From: Novipirellula caenicola
GTDB lineage: Bacteria; Planctomycetota; Planctomycetia; Pirellulales; Pirellulaceae
NCBI RefSeq assembly: GCF_039545035.1
Contig: NZ_BAABRO010000002.1
Coordinates: forward strand, 806,001 to 870,000
Length of the DNA: 64,000 nt
Direction: 5' to 3'
The notes below the pieces were generated by a model. It ran no database searches, was not told the origin of the DNA, and was given only the letters and a program-made list of their open reading frames with translations. This document shows positions 52,701 to 62,120 of the stretch, in pieces (position 1 is the stretch's first letter; each line of letters opens with the position of its first letter). Made by a program: the position numbers and the translations under genes.

Positions 52701-53147
52701 TGGAGCATCGCTTGGGAGGAAGGTGGCGGGGGGAAAGGTAGGTCGAGCAGTGTGACTGCCGGCGGGGTGCGGACGACTATTCTAGTGGATCCCAAGACGC
52801 GAGGGGGCCGAGCGCTATGTCATCCACTTTGGTTAGGGGGGGCGGCGAGGGACGCCCCGATGCGGCGGGTAAAACGTTCGAATTTGACCGGGCGGCTCAC
52901 GCCGCACCGCTGAGAAAATCACCCGGCATTACTAAAGTGGATGGCATTGGGTGCGAGACGGCCGCGGCAGAACGCGAAAAACTTGGCTGGCTCACCTTTC
53001 CACATCTAGATCGGTTTGTCAAAACAGAGATCTAAACGAGAGGCTAGCGGCAGCCTTGGGTTTTAAGCACAACCGCATTGAGGTGGTTCTGCTGCCGGTT
53101 GCCGAATCCATCGCCCTAGAATTGAATCCAGTCACGCGTGAGCTTAG
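52701..53147. other. Intergenic region, 447 bp, with one inverted-repeat element
   Basis: A divergent region between the ceramidase-like gene and tgt. It holds both promoters and the element at 52817-52947. The 72-codon frame at 52817-53035 starts inside that element and has no family resemblance. Confidence 0.5.
52817..52947. repeat. 131-bp element with imperfect terminal inverted repeats
   Basis: The left end atgtcatccactttggttag (52817-52836) matches the reverse complement of the right end (52928-52947) at 16 of 20 positions. The interior is GC-rich and contains cggcgtga/tcacgccg-type short stems. The size and structure resemble a MITE. Confidence 0.6.
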
Positions 53148-54284
53148 ATGAGCCATTTCTCTTACGAACTTTTACATCGCGATGCGGAAACCGGCGCCCG
53201 ACGCGGTGTTTTCTCGACACCTCATGGCACGGTCCAGACGCCTGGTTTCATGCCCGTGGGAACGCAGGGCACGGTCAAAGGGGTCACGATCGATCAAGTG
53301 GCGGCCACCGGCGCGGAGATGATTCTGGGCAACACGTACCATCTGGCGCTTCGACCCGGCCACGAAACGGTGCGTCGATTGGGGGGATTGCATGGGATGA
53401 CGCTGTGGGAAGGCCCGATCCTGACCGACAGCGGCGGTTTCCAAATCTTCAGCCTCGAGTCGATCCGCGAAATCAATGAGCAGCAAGCGACATTCCGAAG
53501 TCACATCGATGGATCGATCGTGCAACTGACGCCGGAGCACAGCATCGAAATCCAAGAGTCGCTGGGCAGCGACGTCGCGATGGTGCTGGACCACGTCGTG
53601 GCGCTGCCGGCCAAGCGGTCCGAAGTTGTCGACGCGATGGAGCGTTCCATTCGCTGGGCGGCCCGCTGTTTGAACGCCGCCACGCGTGATGATCAAGCAC
53701 GATTTGCCATCGTCCAAGGTGGTTTGGATGCCGAACTGAGGATTCAATGTGCGAGCGAATTGTCGTCAATGAATTTCGAAGGGTTCGCGGTAGGCGGGTT
53801 AAGCGTCGGCGAAGCACCATCCGAGATGTATCGGATTACCGCGGCAACCTGTCCTCATCTGCCCGAACACAAACCACGGTATTTGATGGGAGTCGGACGG
53901 CCGATCGATTTGCTCGAAAGTGTCGCTCGTGGCATCGATCTGTTCGACTGCGTGATGCCCACTCGCAATGGACGCAATGCGATGGCATTTACCGATCGCG
54001 GCAACGTCAAAATTCGCAATGCGAAGTATCGCGAAGAGACGCGGCCCCTCGAAGATCATTGCCCGTGCTTAGCATGTCGACACAGTTTGGGGTATCTGAG
54101 GCATCTGTTTGTTGCCAAAGAAATGCTGGGACCAATTTTGTTGACGATTCACAATTTGACGTATTACCAACGCGTGATGTCCGAAGCACGTCAAGCGATC
54201 GAAAACAACACGTTCGCTCAATACGTGATCGACAAAAAAGCCGGCTGGGGCATCGTCGACGAAGCCGACGGCGATGGGGAATAG
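53148..54284 (+). CDS. tgt: Queuine tRNA-ribosyltransferase
   Basis: A 378-residue enzyme that swaps guanine 34 for preQ1 in tRNAs with GUN anticodons. Landmarks are [35 protein letters not shown] with the catalytic Asp, [30 protein letters not shown] with the nucleophile Asp, and the zinc site [17 protein letters not shown] followed by a later His (ILLTIHNL). All catalytic and zinc residues are present. The length is normal. ATG 53148 begins at the family start. No queA or queuosine salvage gene lies nearby. Confidence 0.96.
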   Translation: MSHFSYELLHRDAETGARRGVFSTPHGTVQTPGFMPVGTQGTVKGVTIDQVAATGAEMILGNTYHLALRPGHETVRRLGGLHGMTLWEGPILTDSGGFQIFSLESIREINEQQATFRSHIDGSIVQLTPEHSIEIQESLGSDVAMVLDHVVALPAKRSEVVDAMERSIRWAARCLNAATRDDQARFAIVQGGLDAELRIQCASELSSMNFEGFAVGGLSVGEAPSEMYRITAATCPHLPEHKPRYLMGVGRPIDLLESVARGIDLFDCVMPTRNGRNAMAFTDRGNVKIRNAKYREETRPLEDHCPCLACRHSLGYLRHLFVAKEMLGPILLTIHNLTYYQRVMSEARQAIENNTFAQYVIDKKAGWGIVDEADGDGE

Positions 54285-54379
54285 CCTGCGGTGGCGGTCA
54301 CGCGGTCCTGGATGAATGTGAAACAGATTTCGGTCCCGCCATTCGTTCTAGCCAGCGCTCGATCTCACGCGTGTCCGCT

Positions 54380-55849
54380 CTAACGTGGTGCTCGGCGTTC
54401 GACGGCGATCGCCGTCGGGGCTACTGCCGCGACATCGACGCTGCCAACCTGATCGCTGTGCCGCCGTCCGCCACGTTGCAGGTAGTCACTCCAGCGACGT
54501 CCTTTGCGTGATTCAGACGGACCGGGGGCGATCAAGAATACCGCGCCGAGTCCAAACAACAACCCTGCCGAAGCCGAGCCCAACGTCACCAACGTGCCAC
54601 CGGGGCCAATTGGTTTATCGGAAACTTGTGGCGGGCCGAGTTCCGCGACTAGGTTCGTTGAAAGAGCAGCGGTGCGGCTGGCTTGAGCTTCGGCCAATGC
54701 CTGTTCGGCGGTTTCAAGCAGTGTCGTGCGATGTTTGACTTCGGCATCCACGTTTGCGTAGTCGGTACGCGCCGCGGCCAAGGCCTCGAGGCGTGACGTT
54801 AATTGTTCTTTGCGAGTTTTCAAACGCGACACCCGTTCGGCTTCTTGCTTCAGCGTCGGTTCCATCGCTTTGACCGCCAATCGAGCTTCCTCTTGCATTC
54901 GGCTGCGGATTTCGTGTTCGGTTGACTGCGCGTTTTGCAAGATCGGATGATTTGCGGTGCGGTTTGCAGCCAATTCGCTACTGCGAATCTGAGCGTCGAT
55001 CAAACCGTCTTTCAGCCGAAGCAGAGATGGTTGTAGCGACAGCAGGTCGCTGCCACTGGCCAACAAATGGTCGGGGTTTTCCGAACCGACAACCAGCAGT
55101 TCGCGAAGTGCGTAAAGTTTTTCGAGATCCAATTCGGCGATCTGCAGCTCGCGAACGGTTTCTTCGAGCGTGCGACGGTTGGTCCCATCCCCAGCGATCG
55201 CATCGTTGAGATTGCGAAGCTCGCCAAGGTCCGCGGCAAATTTGACTTCATAGACATGCATCCGAGCCGCTGCCGCATCCAGGTTTTGTTGTGCGAGATC
55301 ACGGGCTTGTGTTAATTCCGAAATCACGCTGTCGGCACGTACGCGGCGAATGTTCCGCAGGTGCAACGTCAAGTTGTCGAACATCGCTTTGCAGAATTCG
55401 ACGGCACGTTGTTGTTCGGTCGATTTGACTTGCAAATAGACCACTTCGGTGCTGCCAAACTCGGATCCTTGCGGCGCAAGCAGGTTGACGGCGTCCTTTG
55501 CGATGCGATCGACCACTTCGGGCGACGGCCACGTGGGATCGTCTTTACCCGAAGCCGGGCCGATTTGACGCAGCGCCGCGGCGACCACTTCGGGATTTTG
55601 GGTCATCTCGAGAATCGTTTCTTGAGCCGACTTTAATTCCGTTTGGCTGCTGAAACGACCCAGTCGTTCCAGCGAGCTGGTGGCTTCGTTGCGAACGACA
55701 AGCGGAAGGCGAGCTGAATAGATATCGCTACTAAACAACGCGAAACAAACCCCCACGAACGCGAACAAGACGGTCGCGCCCATCCACAGCGGAGCAAAGA
55801 CAACGAGGACGTTACGAACGTGTTTCCACGGAATCGGAGCAGATGACAT
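54380..55849 (-). CDS. Wzz/polysaccharide chain-length determinant-like protein
   Basis: A 489-residue inner-membrane protein. The first helix (NVLVVFAPLWMGATVLFAFVGVCFAL) is followed by a periplasmic part of about 380 residues that is mostly coiled coil (AARMHVYEVKFAADLGELRNLNDAI, then long Glu/Arg/Ala/Leu helices) and a second helix (LVTLGSASAGLLFGLGAVFLI), with a Pro/Gly turn before it. This is the layout of Wzz/PCP proteins, which set polysaccharide length. There is no C-terminal tyrosine kinase domain; the cytoplasmic tail is basic. No glycosyltransferase genes are adjacent. It converges with tgt. Confidence 0.82.
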   Translation of the reverse strand: MSSAPIPWKHVRNVLVVFAPLWMGATVLFAFVGVCFALFSSDIYSARLPLVVRNEATSSLERLGRFSSQTELKSAQETILEMTQNPEVVAAALRQIGPASGKDDPTWPSPEVVDRIAKDAVNLLAPQGSEFGSTEVVYLQVKSTEQQRAVEFCKAMFDNLTLHLRNIRRVRADSVISELTQARDLAQQNLDAAAARMHVYEVKFAADLGELRNLNDAIAGDGTNRRTLEETVRELQIAELDLEKLYALRELLVVGSENPDHLLASGSDLLSLQPSLLRLKDGLIDAQIRSSELAANRTANHPILQNAQSTEHEIRSRMQEEARLAVKAMEPTLKQEAERVSRLKTRKEQLTSRLEALAAARTDYANVDAEVKHRTTLLETAEQALAEAQASRTAALSTNLVAELGPPQVSDKPIGPGGTLVTLGSASAGLLFGLGAVFLIAPGPSESRKGRRWSDYLQRGGRRHSDQVGSVDVAAVAPTAIAVERRAPR

Positions 55850-56159
55850 AGCGAGTCTCGGCGTGAAAGATTTCAGACAATACGCTGAAACTTAGGTTTC
55901 AATTTCGCTAGGAGTCGAAAAAAGAATGCCGATCCGCCGTTTTTTATCGTCCGCTTTGGTCGCCATGTCCAAAAAGCGGTTTCGTCAACTAACGCTTAGC
56001 ATCATTGACCGACACGGGTGGCGGCGGGCTGAATGAACAAGCCGCGAACGAGATCATCCAATGTTTCGTCTGGTTCGATCGCTTATGCGGATTAAACCGA
56101 GACGGTGGGATCACAGTGACAATCGCTGCGTCCCGGCTGTCTTCAGTGTGTAACCACCG
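55850..56159. other. Intergenic region, 310 bp
   Basis: Upstream of the Wzz-like gene. It has a perfect inverted pair TGAAAC-TTAG-GTTTCA at 55886-55901 close to that gene's start, which could be an operator, though no regulator is known. No gene seen. Confidence 0.45.
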
Positions 56160-56558
56160 TCACGCTAACGCGGGCTGGTCGGTATACAGCGACAACAATT
56201 GGCTTTGGACCTTGACTGCACGAAGCAGTGTCCACAATTGATCGGGAGTAAATTGGACGGGGCCGTTGTGGCACATTTGTTCCAATTCATCTGCAACCGC
56301 GGCGTGTTGATCTGCAGCGGCGTCGAGCCGAAATGCTGCGTTTTTCCAGACACGCATAAACGCATCGTCGTCGACGAGCAGGTCGATTTCGTCGGTTTGA
56401 GTCAGAATCAGCAAGCTGAGCCGGGCCACTTCACAGGGTGACAATTCCGGACGCAGGTTGTGGATTCGTTCAGCAAGTTCGTGGCAAGTCATTGGAAAAA
56501 AGGTTCCGCCTGAAACTGCGTCAAACTGATCTTCCGTTGCGATCAGCAATCGGGTCAA
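56160..56558 (-). CDS. Hypothetical helical protein
   Basis: A 132-residue protein I do not recognise. The likely conserved core begins at about residue 22 (FPMTCHELAERIHNLRPELSPCEVARLSLLILTQTDEIDLL) and continues as helices to AVKVQSQLLSLYTDQPALA. It is acidic and Leu-rich, with no signal peptide or membrane segment. An internal Met at residue 23 is a possible true start. It is isolated between the Wzz-like gene and the HEAT/cytochrome gene on the same strand. Confidence 0.55.
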   Translation of the reverse strand: MTRLLIATEDQFDAVSGGTFFPMTCHELAERIHNLRPELSPCEVARLSLLILTQTDEIDLLVDDDAFMRVWKNAAFRLDAAADQHAAVADELEQMCHNGPVQFTPDQLWTLLRAVKVQSQLLSLYTDQPALA

Positions 56559-56766
56559 GAAAAGGGCTTGACGTTACATGCACGGCAATACTGCCGCGGC
56601 ATTATGGTTCGCCCAATACATCATCGATCCGCACGGCCCCCCCGCTTATTCGCGATCTTTGGAACGAATTACAGAACCCTAAGTCACATTAAGACACGAC
56701 GCAAACAAAATTACAAATTTGCCGCGGAGATCGAAGAATCAAGTTGCATCGCGAGCACCTGCACGG

Positions 56767-59700
56767 CTATTCGACGTCGCCTGGTGAGCGAGGATCGACC
56801 TTTAGACTGGCCAAGTACGCGACAAGGTCACGCAGTTGACGTGCCGACATCTGTTTAAGCAAGTCATCGGGCATCGCGGATTTTCCCGTGCGACGCGCCA
56901 CAATCTCATCTTGAAACACACGTTGTAGGGCACCATCCCCTTGGATGAGCTCGACAAAATCGTCGGTTTCGTTTTTGACGATTCCCGTCACGACTTGTCC
57001 GTCCTCGTTGGCGATGACCGCGGTTTCAAACCCCTTTGCGATCGCTGCATTGGGCAAACAAATTGCTTCTAGCAGATAACGGGCGTCTTTCTCTTTGCCG
57101 ATGGTCGTCAAATTAGGACCGACTTCGCCACCGGCGCGATCGACCTTGTGACAGCGGACACACGATAATTCAGTCTTGGCAAACAATGCCTTGCCTCGGT
57201 TTACATTCCCCCCCTGTAACGAAGGCAACCATGGGCCGAGAGGATCCTTTTCAGCGAGCGTGGTTTGGTAGCTCTTTAATGTCTCGCCAACCGTTTCGGG
57301 CAACTTGCCTTTGGCAAGCAACGCTTCGGCTGCCTCGATCACATTCAGTTGTACCTCGGGATCCAATTCGCCTGAGGTATAGCGTTTGACCGCCGCTTGG
57401 ATGGCTTCGATTGCCCGCGGATCGTCGGATTTCGCTAGCGTATCCCACGCCAATTGTTGCAGCGCGGTGCCGCGGCTTTCAGTCGCCGCAATAAAGACTT
57501 CGGTCGAAGCCCCCAAGTCATGTGCCGCCAGGACCTTCAGCGCGGCTTCGGCCAGCGTGCTGGGGGGAACCAAGCGAATTTCTTTGGCCAATTTCACGGC
57601 TTGTGACGGATCCAGTTTCGCCAGCCCCGAAAGCGCCGATCCGCGAGCCCGCACCGACTGGGTGGTGTCGTTGACACGGGCGATCAAGGTCGGAGCGATC
57701 TTCTTGATGCCAAGCTTCGACGCGACATCGACGGTCTTTTCGCGGACCGCTTCGCTGGATGCCATCAATGTGTCGATTTGCGATTCGATCGCTGCCACCG
57801 CATCGGCGGCGTTGCGTTCGGTCAATGGCCGAACGTCATTGAGGACGCGATCGCGTGGGTCGGGATTGGTCCAATTCACCAACGCATCCAACGCTTCGAT
57901 TCGCATCGCTTCGGGAGTGGTCATGCGAGAAGCGAACTTGGCAAGCGCCGTCGCGCTGGCGGAAGTGCCTAGACGATAATTCGCGTTGATGACTCGCCGC
58001 AGTAGTGGCAGGTTTGCCGAAGGCGTTTCGATCAACGAGGCCAACGAAGCGAGTGCCACGGGAATCGGTTCGTCATGAATCGCACGAGCCGCCTCGAGGG
58101 TGATCAAGGTGCTTTCGTCGGCCAGGAATTTAGCGACTTCACCGCTCTTCATTCGCCGCAGTGCCACCACGGCGCTACGCCGCACCGCAGCGTTTTCGTG
58201 TTTGTTTAATTTGACCAACGAGTCTGCTGTGCATCCGTTCGCTAAATAGACTTGTCCTGCATGACGTAGCACGGGATCACGATGATTGTTTTCGGCAATC
58301 ATTTGAATCACCAGCGGCATTGCCGATCCCGCTTTCAATTTCGCTAACGCCATCGTGGCAAAATAGCGGACGCGGAGCGAATCGTCGGATAGCATTTTCT
58401 CAAGCGCAGGGACGGAGCTTGCATCACCCCGTTCGCCCAACACATTGGCAACCGCCGCGCGGAGGACCGCGTCGCTGTCGGTCGCTAGCGGCATCAATGC
58501 GGACACCACTTCGCCTTTTTTCGCGCTATCGAGCCGGGCGATTTGATCGGCACCCCAAATGGCGTGCAGTCGCGGCAGCATCGATTGCTTGGCATCGGTG
58601 GCAACCGCTAACAACGCCGCCAATTCGCCTCGGCCGGCAAGTTCCCACTGCGCTTCCAAACGCACGCGTTGGTCACGATGACTCAAATCCGTTGTCAGCT
58701 GTTCCGCCGGTCGCTTGGACCAATCGCTTGCCAAGATCGATTGGACTTCGGCGACAATCTCTGATTCGCGATGTTCGGGATGGGTTAGTCGGTAGATGCG
58801 TCCCTTGCCGACTCCATCCCATCCATCCACCCAATCGCTGACATACATCGCGCCATCGGGGCCGAAGCCGACATCGGTGGCCAACACCGACCAAACCGGT
58901 TGTGCTTCCTTGCCAAACGAGTACGTGGCTCCTTGGGGAGTCAACTTGAACGACCGCACGCCGCTGGTGCTCGGGGTGCCACGAAAGTCGCAAATCAAAA
59001 ACGTGTCCTTCAGGTCATCGCCAAACCCGGTGCCGGGGTAATAAGCCAAACCGCTCGGGCCGTCGGTGAAATTGGCAATCGCTGGGACGATATAAGCGGC
59101 TTGCTCGGGATGCATCGGTTCCCACAAGCGTTCTTCGTTGTAGGGGCCTCGCGTGGGCAAGTATTGGTAATACATCCGCCATCCATAGTCGGCTTTTTCC
59201 AACAAGTGAAAAACCTTGGACTTGTCGCCACTGTCGCTGTTGTTATCGACGGTGAACCAATCGCCAAGCTCGTTGAACGCCAACTCTTGCGGGTTCCGCA
59301 GCCCGTTGCAAACGACTTCCAATCCGCTGCCATCGGGTTCACAGCGGAACACGGCTCCGACAGCTGGATTGGCTAACACTTTCCCATCGCCGGTGGTGAC
59401 GTGATACCCACGATCGCCGATCGAGAAATAGATCCGTCCGTCGGGACCTTTGATCAACCCATGCATATCATGGCCGCGAAACGCGACGCGGACACCGTAA
59501 CCATCGGACAACGCCACACGCTGGTCCGAGACGCCGTCATCGTCTTTGTCATTCAGTTTCCAAAGACGAGGGATGCAGGTGTAGTAGACATCGTTGCCAC
59601 GAACAAGCACCCCGGCGCCGGTGCCCTCTTCGAGCTGATGAAAGCCGTTGGCGAACAAATCGCTGCGGTCGGCTTTGTGGTCACCATCGGTATCGACTAG

Positions 59701-60216
59701 GCGGCGAATGCGATCGTCATGTTGAGCGTAGGTGATCGCCGCATCGCCGAGCAGGCTGCGGTGATAGTTGATACGATCTTGCACGGTTTGGGCCGACAAA
59801 TCGGCTAACAACCATTGGTCATCGTGCCCCCGGTTGTCGGTCACTCCACGGTTTTGCCGAAAGGTTTCTGCAAGAAAAATTCGGCCTTGATGATCGATGT
59901 CAAAGGCGACCACATTGGCTACCATCGGTTCGGCAGCGAACAAATCAATCGCCCACCCCTCTTTGACCGCCACCCCCTGCATTGCCTCTTTGGCTTCGCC
60001 CGATGCTTCGGCCACCTCGGGCTCAAGCGGCTTTGTCGCAGCGGATTCCACCGCGAATGCGACCGAATTCAGACAGAGACCGAAACCAACACAGCAGAAC
60101 GCGAGGGGTAAGATTGCAGATTTGAACGGTTTCAAGGCGGTCTCGACAAGGCAGAGAGTGTACGATGGAATCCCGATAGTCCTAAGATAGCCACCACGAC
60201 CCAAAAGTGGCAACAT
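56767..60216 (-). CDS. PVC-type membrane-bound dehydrogenase domain / HEAT / CxxCH cytochrome protein
   Basis: An 1149-residue secreted protein with the three-part plan common in planctomycetes and verrucomicrobia. A signal peptide (AILPLAFCCVGFGLCL) leads to a beta-propeller dehydrogenase-like domain, about residues 75-480 (IDHQGRIFLAETFRQNRG, then NELGDWFTVDNNSDSGDKSKVF). HEAT repeats run from about 520 to 990 (DSDAVLRAAVANVLGERGDASSVPALEKML and others). The C-terminal cytochrome domain binds heme through CVRCH, with Met ligand candidates in SAMPDDLLKQMS, and ends in LRDLVAYLASL. It probably oxidises sugars or other organics in the periplasm. The start at 60216 is the first Met; the signal peptide would fit a TTG start about 27 residues later. 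Confidence 0.87.
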   Translation of the reverse strand: MLPLLGRGGYLRTIGIPSYTLCLVETALKPFKSAILPLAFCCVGFGLCLNSVAFAVESAATKPLEPEVAEASGEAKEAMQGVAVKEGWAIDLFAAEPMVANVVAFDIDHQGRIFLAETFRQNRGVTDNRGHDDQWLLADLSAQTVQDRINYHRSLLGDAAITYAQHDDRIRRLVDTDGDHKADRSDLFANGFHQLEEGTGAGVLVRGNDVYYTCIPRLWKLNDKDDDGVSDQRVALSDGYGVRVAFRGHDMHGLIKGPDGRIYFSIGDRGYHVTTGDGKVLANPAVGAVFRCEPDGSGLEVVCNGLRNPQELAFNELGDWFTVDNNSDSGDKSKVFHLLEKADYGWRMYYQYLPTRGPYNEERLWEPMHPEQAAYIVPAIANFTDGPSGLAYYPGTGFGDDLKDTFLICDFRGTPSTSGVRSFKLTPQGATYSFGKEAQPVWSVLATDVGFGPDGAMYVSDWVDGWDGVGKGRIYRLTHPEHRESEIVAEVQSILASDWSKRPAEQLTTDLSHRDQRVRLEAQWELAGRGELAALLAVATDAKQSMLPRLHAIWGADQIARLDSAKKGEVVSALMPLATDSDAVLRAAVANVLGERGDASSVPALEKMLSDDSLRVRYFATMALAKLKAGSAMPLVIQMIAENNHRDPVLRHAGQVYLANGCTADSLVKLNKHENAAVRRSAVVALRRMKSGEVAKFLADESTLITLEAARAIHDEPIPVALASLASLIETPSANLPLLRRVINANYRLGTSASATALAKFASRMTTPEAMRIEALDALVNWTNPDPRDRVLNDVRPLTERNAADAVAAIESQIDTLMASSEAVREKTVDVASKLGIKKIAPTLIARVNDTTQSVRARGSALSGLAKLDPSQAVKLAKEIRLVPPSTLAEAALKVLAAHDLGASTEVFIAATESRGTALQQLAWDTLAKSDDPRAIEAIQAAVKRYTSGELDPEVQLNVIEAAEALLAKGKLPETVGETLKSYQTTLAEKDPLGPWLPSLQGGNVNRGKALFAKTELSCVRCHKVDRAGGEVGPNLTTIGKEKDARYLLEAICLPNAAIAKGFETAVIANEDGQVVTGIVKNETDDFVELIQGDGALQRVFQDEIVARRTGKSAMPDDLLKQMSARQLRDLVAYLASLKVDPRSPGDVE

Positions 60217-60292
60217 TTACGAGCCATTGTTTTGTAAAACCAGCTTCGTTTTTGACAATTTTCACCTCCACTCTTCTTGCCAAGCGATCACG

Positions 60293-60778
60293 ATGAAAGA
60301 CGACTCTGCAGCGGCACATCATGATGACCCAACGCTGCCGATTTCGAACGAGCCGCCGACTGAAAACGAGCAACCAATCATGGCTTCGCTGGCGGCTGTC
60401 AACGAAGCAACCAACGCCAGCGGTCCGGTCGACGAGCGGGCGGTGAGTCCGCATGATCCGGAAATTAGAGTCGGTTCTCCGTTTGCCAAGGAACCGGAGC
60501 CCGCGCCGCAGCCGGTTCGTCCCGAGGATGTCTATTTCCAAGCCACACCGCTTCGCTACACGTCGATCGGTGCGGTGGCCGCTGCTGGTTTGGTCGTGAT
60601 GTTTGCATTGGGGGGGACGGTTTGGTTTCCAGCCGGGGGAACCCTTGTGGCAGGACTCGGCTGCCTGCTCAGCATTTTTGGACTCTATTCGCACCTGCGT
60701 ATCGCCGCCGCCAGTTTGCTAGCAGTGCATCTATTGCTGTTCGTCGCGAGCTACAGTCGCGTTTGGCCAACGCTATGA
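60293..60778 (+). CDS. Hypothetical membrane protein, two or three transmembrane segments
   Basis: A 161-residue protein. About 85 residues of acidic, Pro/Glu/Ala-rich, probably unstructured sequence are followed by transmembrane helices at about 95-113 (GAVAAAGLVVMFALGGTVW), 116-132 (GGTLVAGLGCLLSIFGL) and 138-152 (AAASLLAVHLLLFVAS). I do not recognise the family. ATG 60293 is preferred over the frame's first start because the upstream residues look non-coding. Divergent from the HEAT/cytochrome gene. Confidence 0.65.
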   Translation: MKDDSAAAHHDDPTLPISNEPPTENEQPIMASLAAVNEATNASGPVDERAVSPHDPEIRVGSPFAKEPEPAPQPVRPEDVYFQATPLRYTSIGAVAAAGLVVMFALGGTVWFPAGGTLVAGLGCLLSIFGLYSHLRIAAASLLAVHLLLFVASYSRVWPTL

Positions 60779-61004
60779 AGGACTTCGAGCCGACAAATTA
60801 CGGCATTTGCGTTGCGTAGCCATTGGCGTACCGTAGCTACGCTCACCAGAGCATGGCCAAGCTAGAATCGTTGCAAGACGCATGCGAATCACCACTTTCT
60901 GGCGAAGGTCGCCAACCGAGGTGATTCAGGACGATGTCATGAACGGCGAACCATATTGCGATGATGTTGTGCAACATCAGCCGTCTCTGATGCCGACTGC
61001 AGCG

Positions 61005-62090
61005 TTACTCTTGGATTCCGGCCAGCTCGCACAAGTAGGCTTGGGTGACCGGTTGCGGGCAGCTCCAGACCAGAAAGAACAGGGCTTCGCGACACCACTT
61101 GCCCACGGGATGCCCATCCACGAACCCGGCACCCTTGGCGGCAGTCAACGCCGCTTGCGTCGCGCGCAACACCATCCGGTTCGCCCGCCCGCGAATTTCG
61201 GCAGCGTCGCAGGTTGAGTCGCCCGCGGCCGCACGAAGCAAATCGTTTTCGAGCGACAGGACTTCGGATTGCATCTCATCGGCGACCTTCTGCAGATCGG
61301 GTCGTTTGAGCGCCTCGCGAATCAAAAAATCAATCGCGGCATTGGAAAGCCCGACCGCCAGCGTGGACGTTTGCAACCCACCGGTCCCAGCACCAGTGCC
61401 GGTCTGCATCACGTTTTCGATCGGTCCGGCGATCAACATCGATTCGTCGATCGCGACTCGATCCAACACCAATTTGTCGGTGCAGCTTGCGGACAACGCA
61501 ACCAGCTCGGTTCCCGGTGACGGTCGGACCCCGTCGAGTGATCGTGGCACGGCGGCGAGCAATTCTCGGCCGTCTTCCATCGTGGCCCCGATCACATAAA
61601 CGTCTCCGTGCGGAGCTCCGGTGACCCAAGGGGACATGCCATCCAATACAAAACCGTCGGCGGTCTCGGTGGCCAACAGGACCGGTTTGGCGAGGTGACG
61701 TCGGCTGGTCGTCAGATGGCTGATTCCGACGGTCCCAAACGCTTCGCCGCTAACCAATTTTTCTAGCCAACGTTCAGCGGGAGCTGGATTTTCGCTGCCC
61801 GCGATCCGGCGGATCGATCCCATCAACTGAGTGATAATGAACGTGGTGGTCAGATCGGCTGCCGCAAGCAACAGGTAGCCGCGAGTCTGTTCTTCATCGC
61901 TCCACCCCAGCCCGCCGGATTCCTCGGGCAAGAACCAGCGGAAAACACCCGCATCAGCACACTGACGCAGCGGTTCAGCGGGCCAATCTTGGACGTGATT
62001 CCATCGCGTCGCTCCGTCGCGTAGCGAGTCCAGCAGCGGGTGACCTAAAGCGTCGTTGGGAGAGCGAATCAAGGGTGAATCTGACATCAA
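61005..62090 (-). CDS. Acyl-CoA dehydrogenase-like protein
   Basis: A 361-residue flavoprotein-like chain. The N-terminal helical domain has EPLRQCADAGVFRWFLPEESGGLGWSDEEQ and TTTFIITQLMGSIRRI. The middle beta domain has GTVGISHLTTSRRH, TADGFVLDGMSPWVTGAPHGDVYVIGATMEDGRE. The C-terminal helical domain runs to the end. These are the three acyl-CoA dehydrogenase domains, but the usual catalytic Glu of the C-terminal domain cannot be placed with confidence, so the reaction is uncertain. It lies 30 bp after glnE on the same strand, an unusual neighbour for a lipid enzyme. Confidence 0.8.
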   Translation of the reverse strand: MMSDSPLIRSPNDALGHPLLDSLRDGATRWNHVQDWPAEPLRQCADAGVFRWFLPEESGGLGWSDEEQTRGYLLLAAADLTTTFIITQLMGSIRRIAGSENPAPAERWLEKLVSGEAFGTVGISHLTTSRRHLAKPVLLATETADGFVLDGMSPWVTGAPHGDVYVIGATMEDGRELLAAVPRSLDGVRPSPGTELVALSASCTDKLVLDRVAIDESMLIAGPIENVMQTGTGAGTGGLQTSTLAVGLSNAAIDFLIREALKRPDLQKVADEMQSEVLSLENDLLRAAAGDSTCDAAEIRGRANRMVLRATQAALTAAKGAGFVDGHPVGKWCREALFFLVWSCPQPVTQAYLCELAGIQE

Positions 62091-62120
62091 CGTTTTGGGG
62101 TCCGATTGGAGTGAGCACGT

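Noticed and set aside
52817-53035. 72-codon plus-strand frame upstream of tgt
   Set aside because: It begins inside an inverted-repeat element, has no family resemblance and no ribosome binding site.
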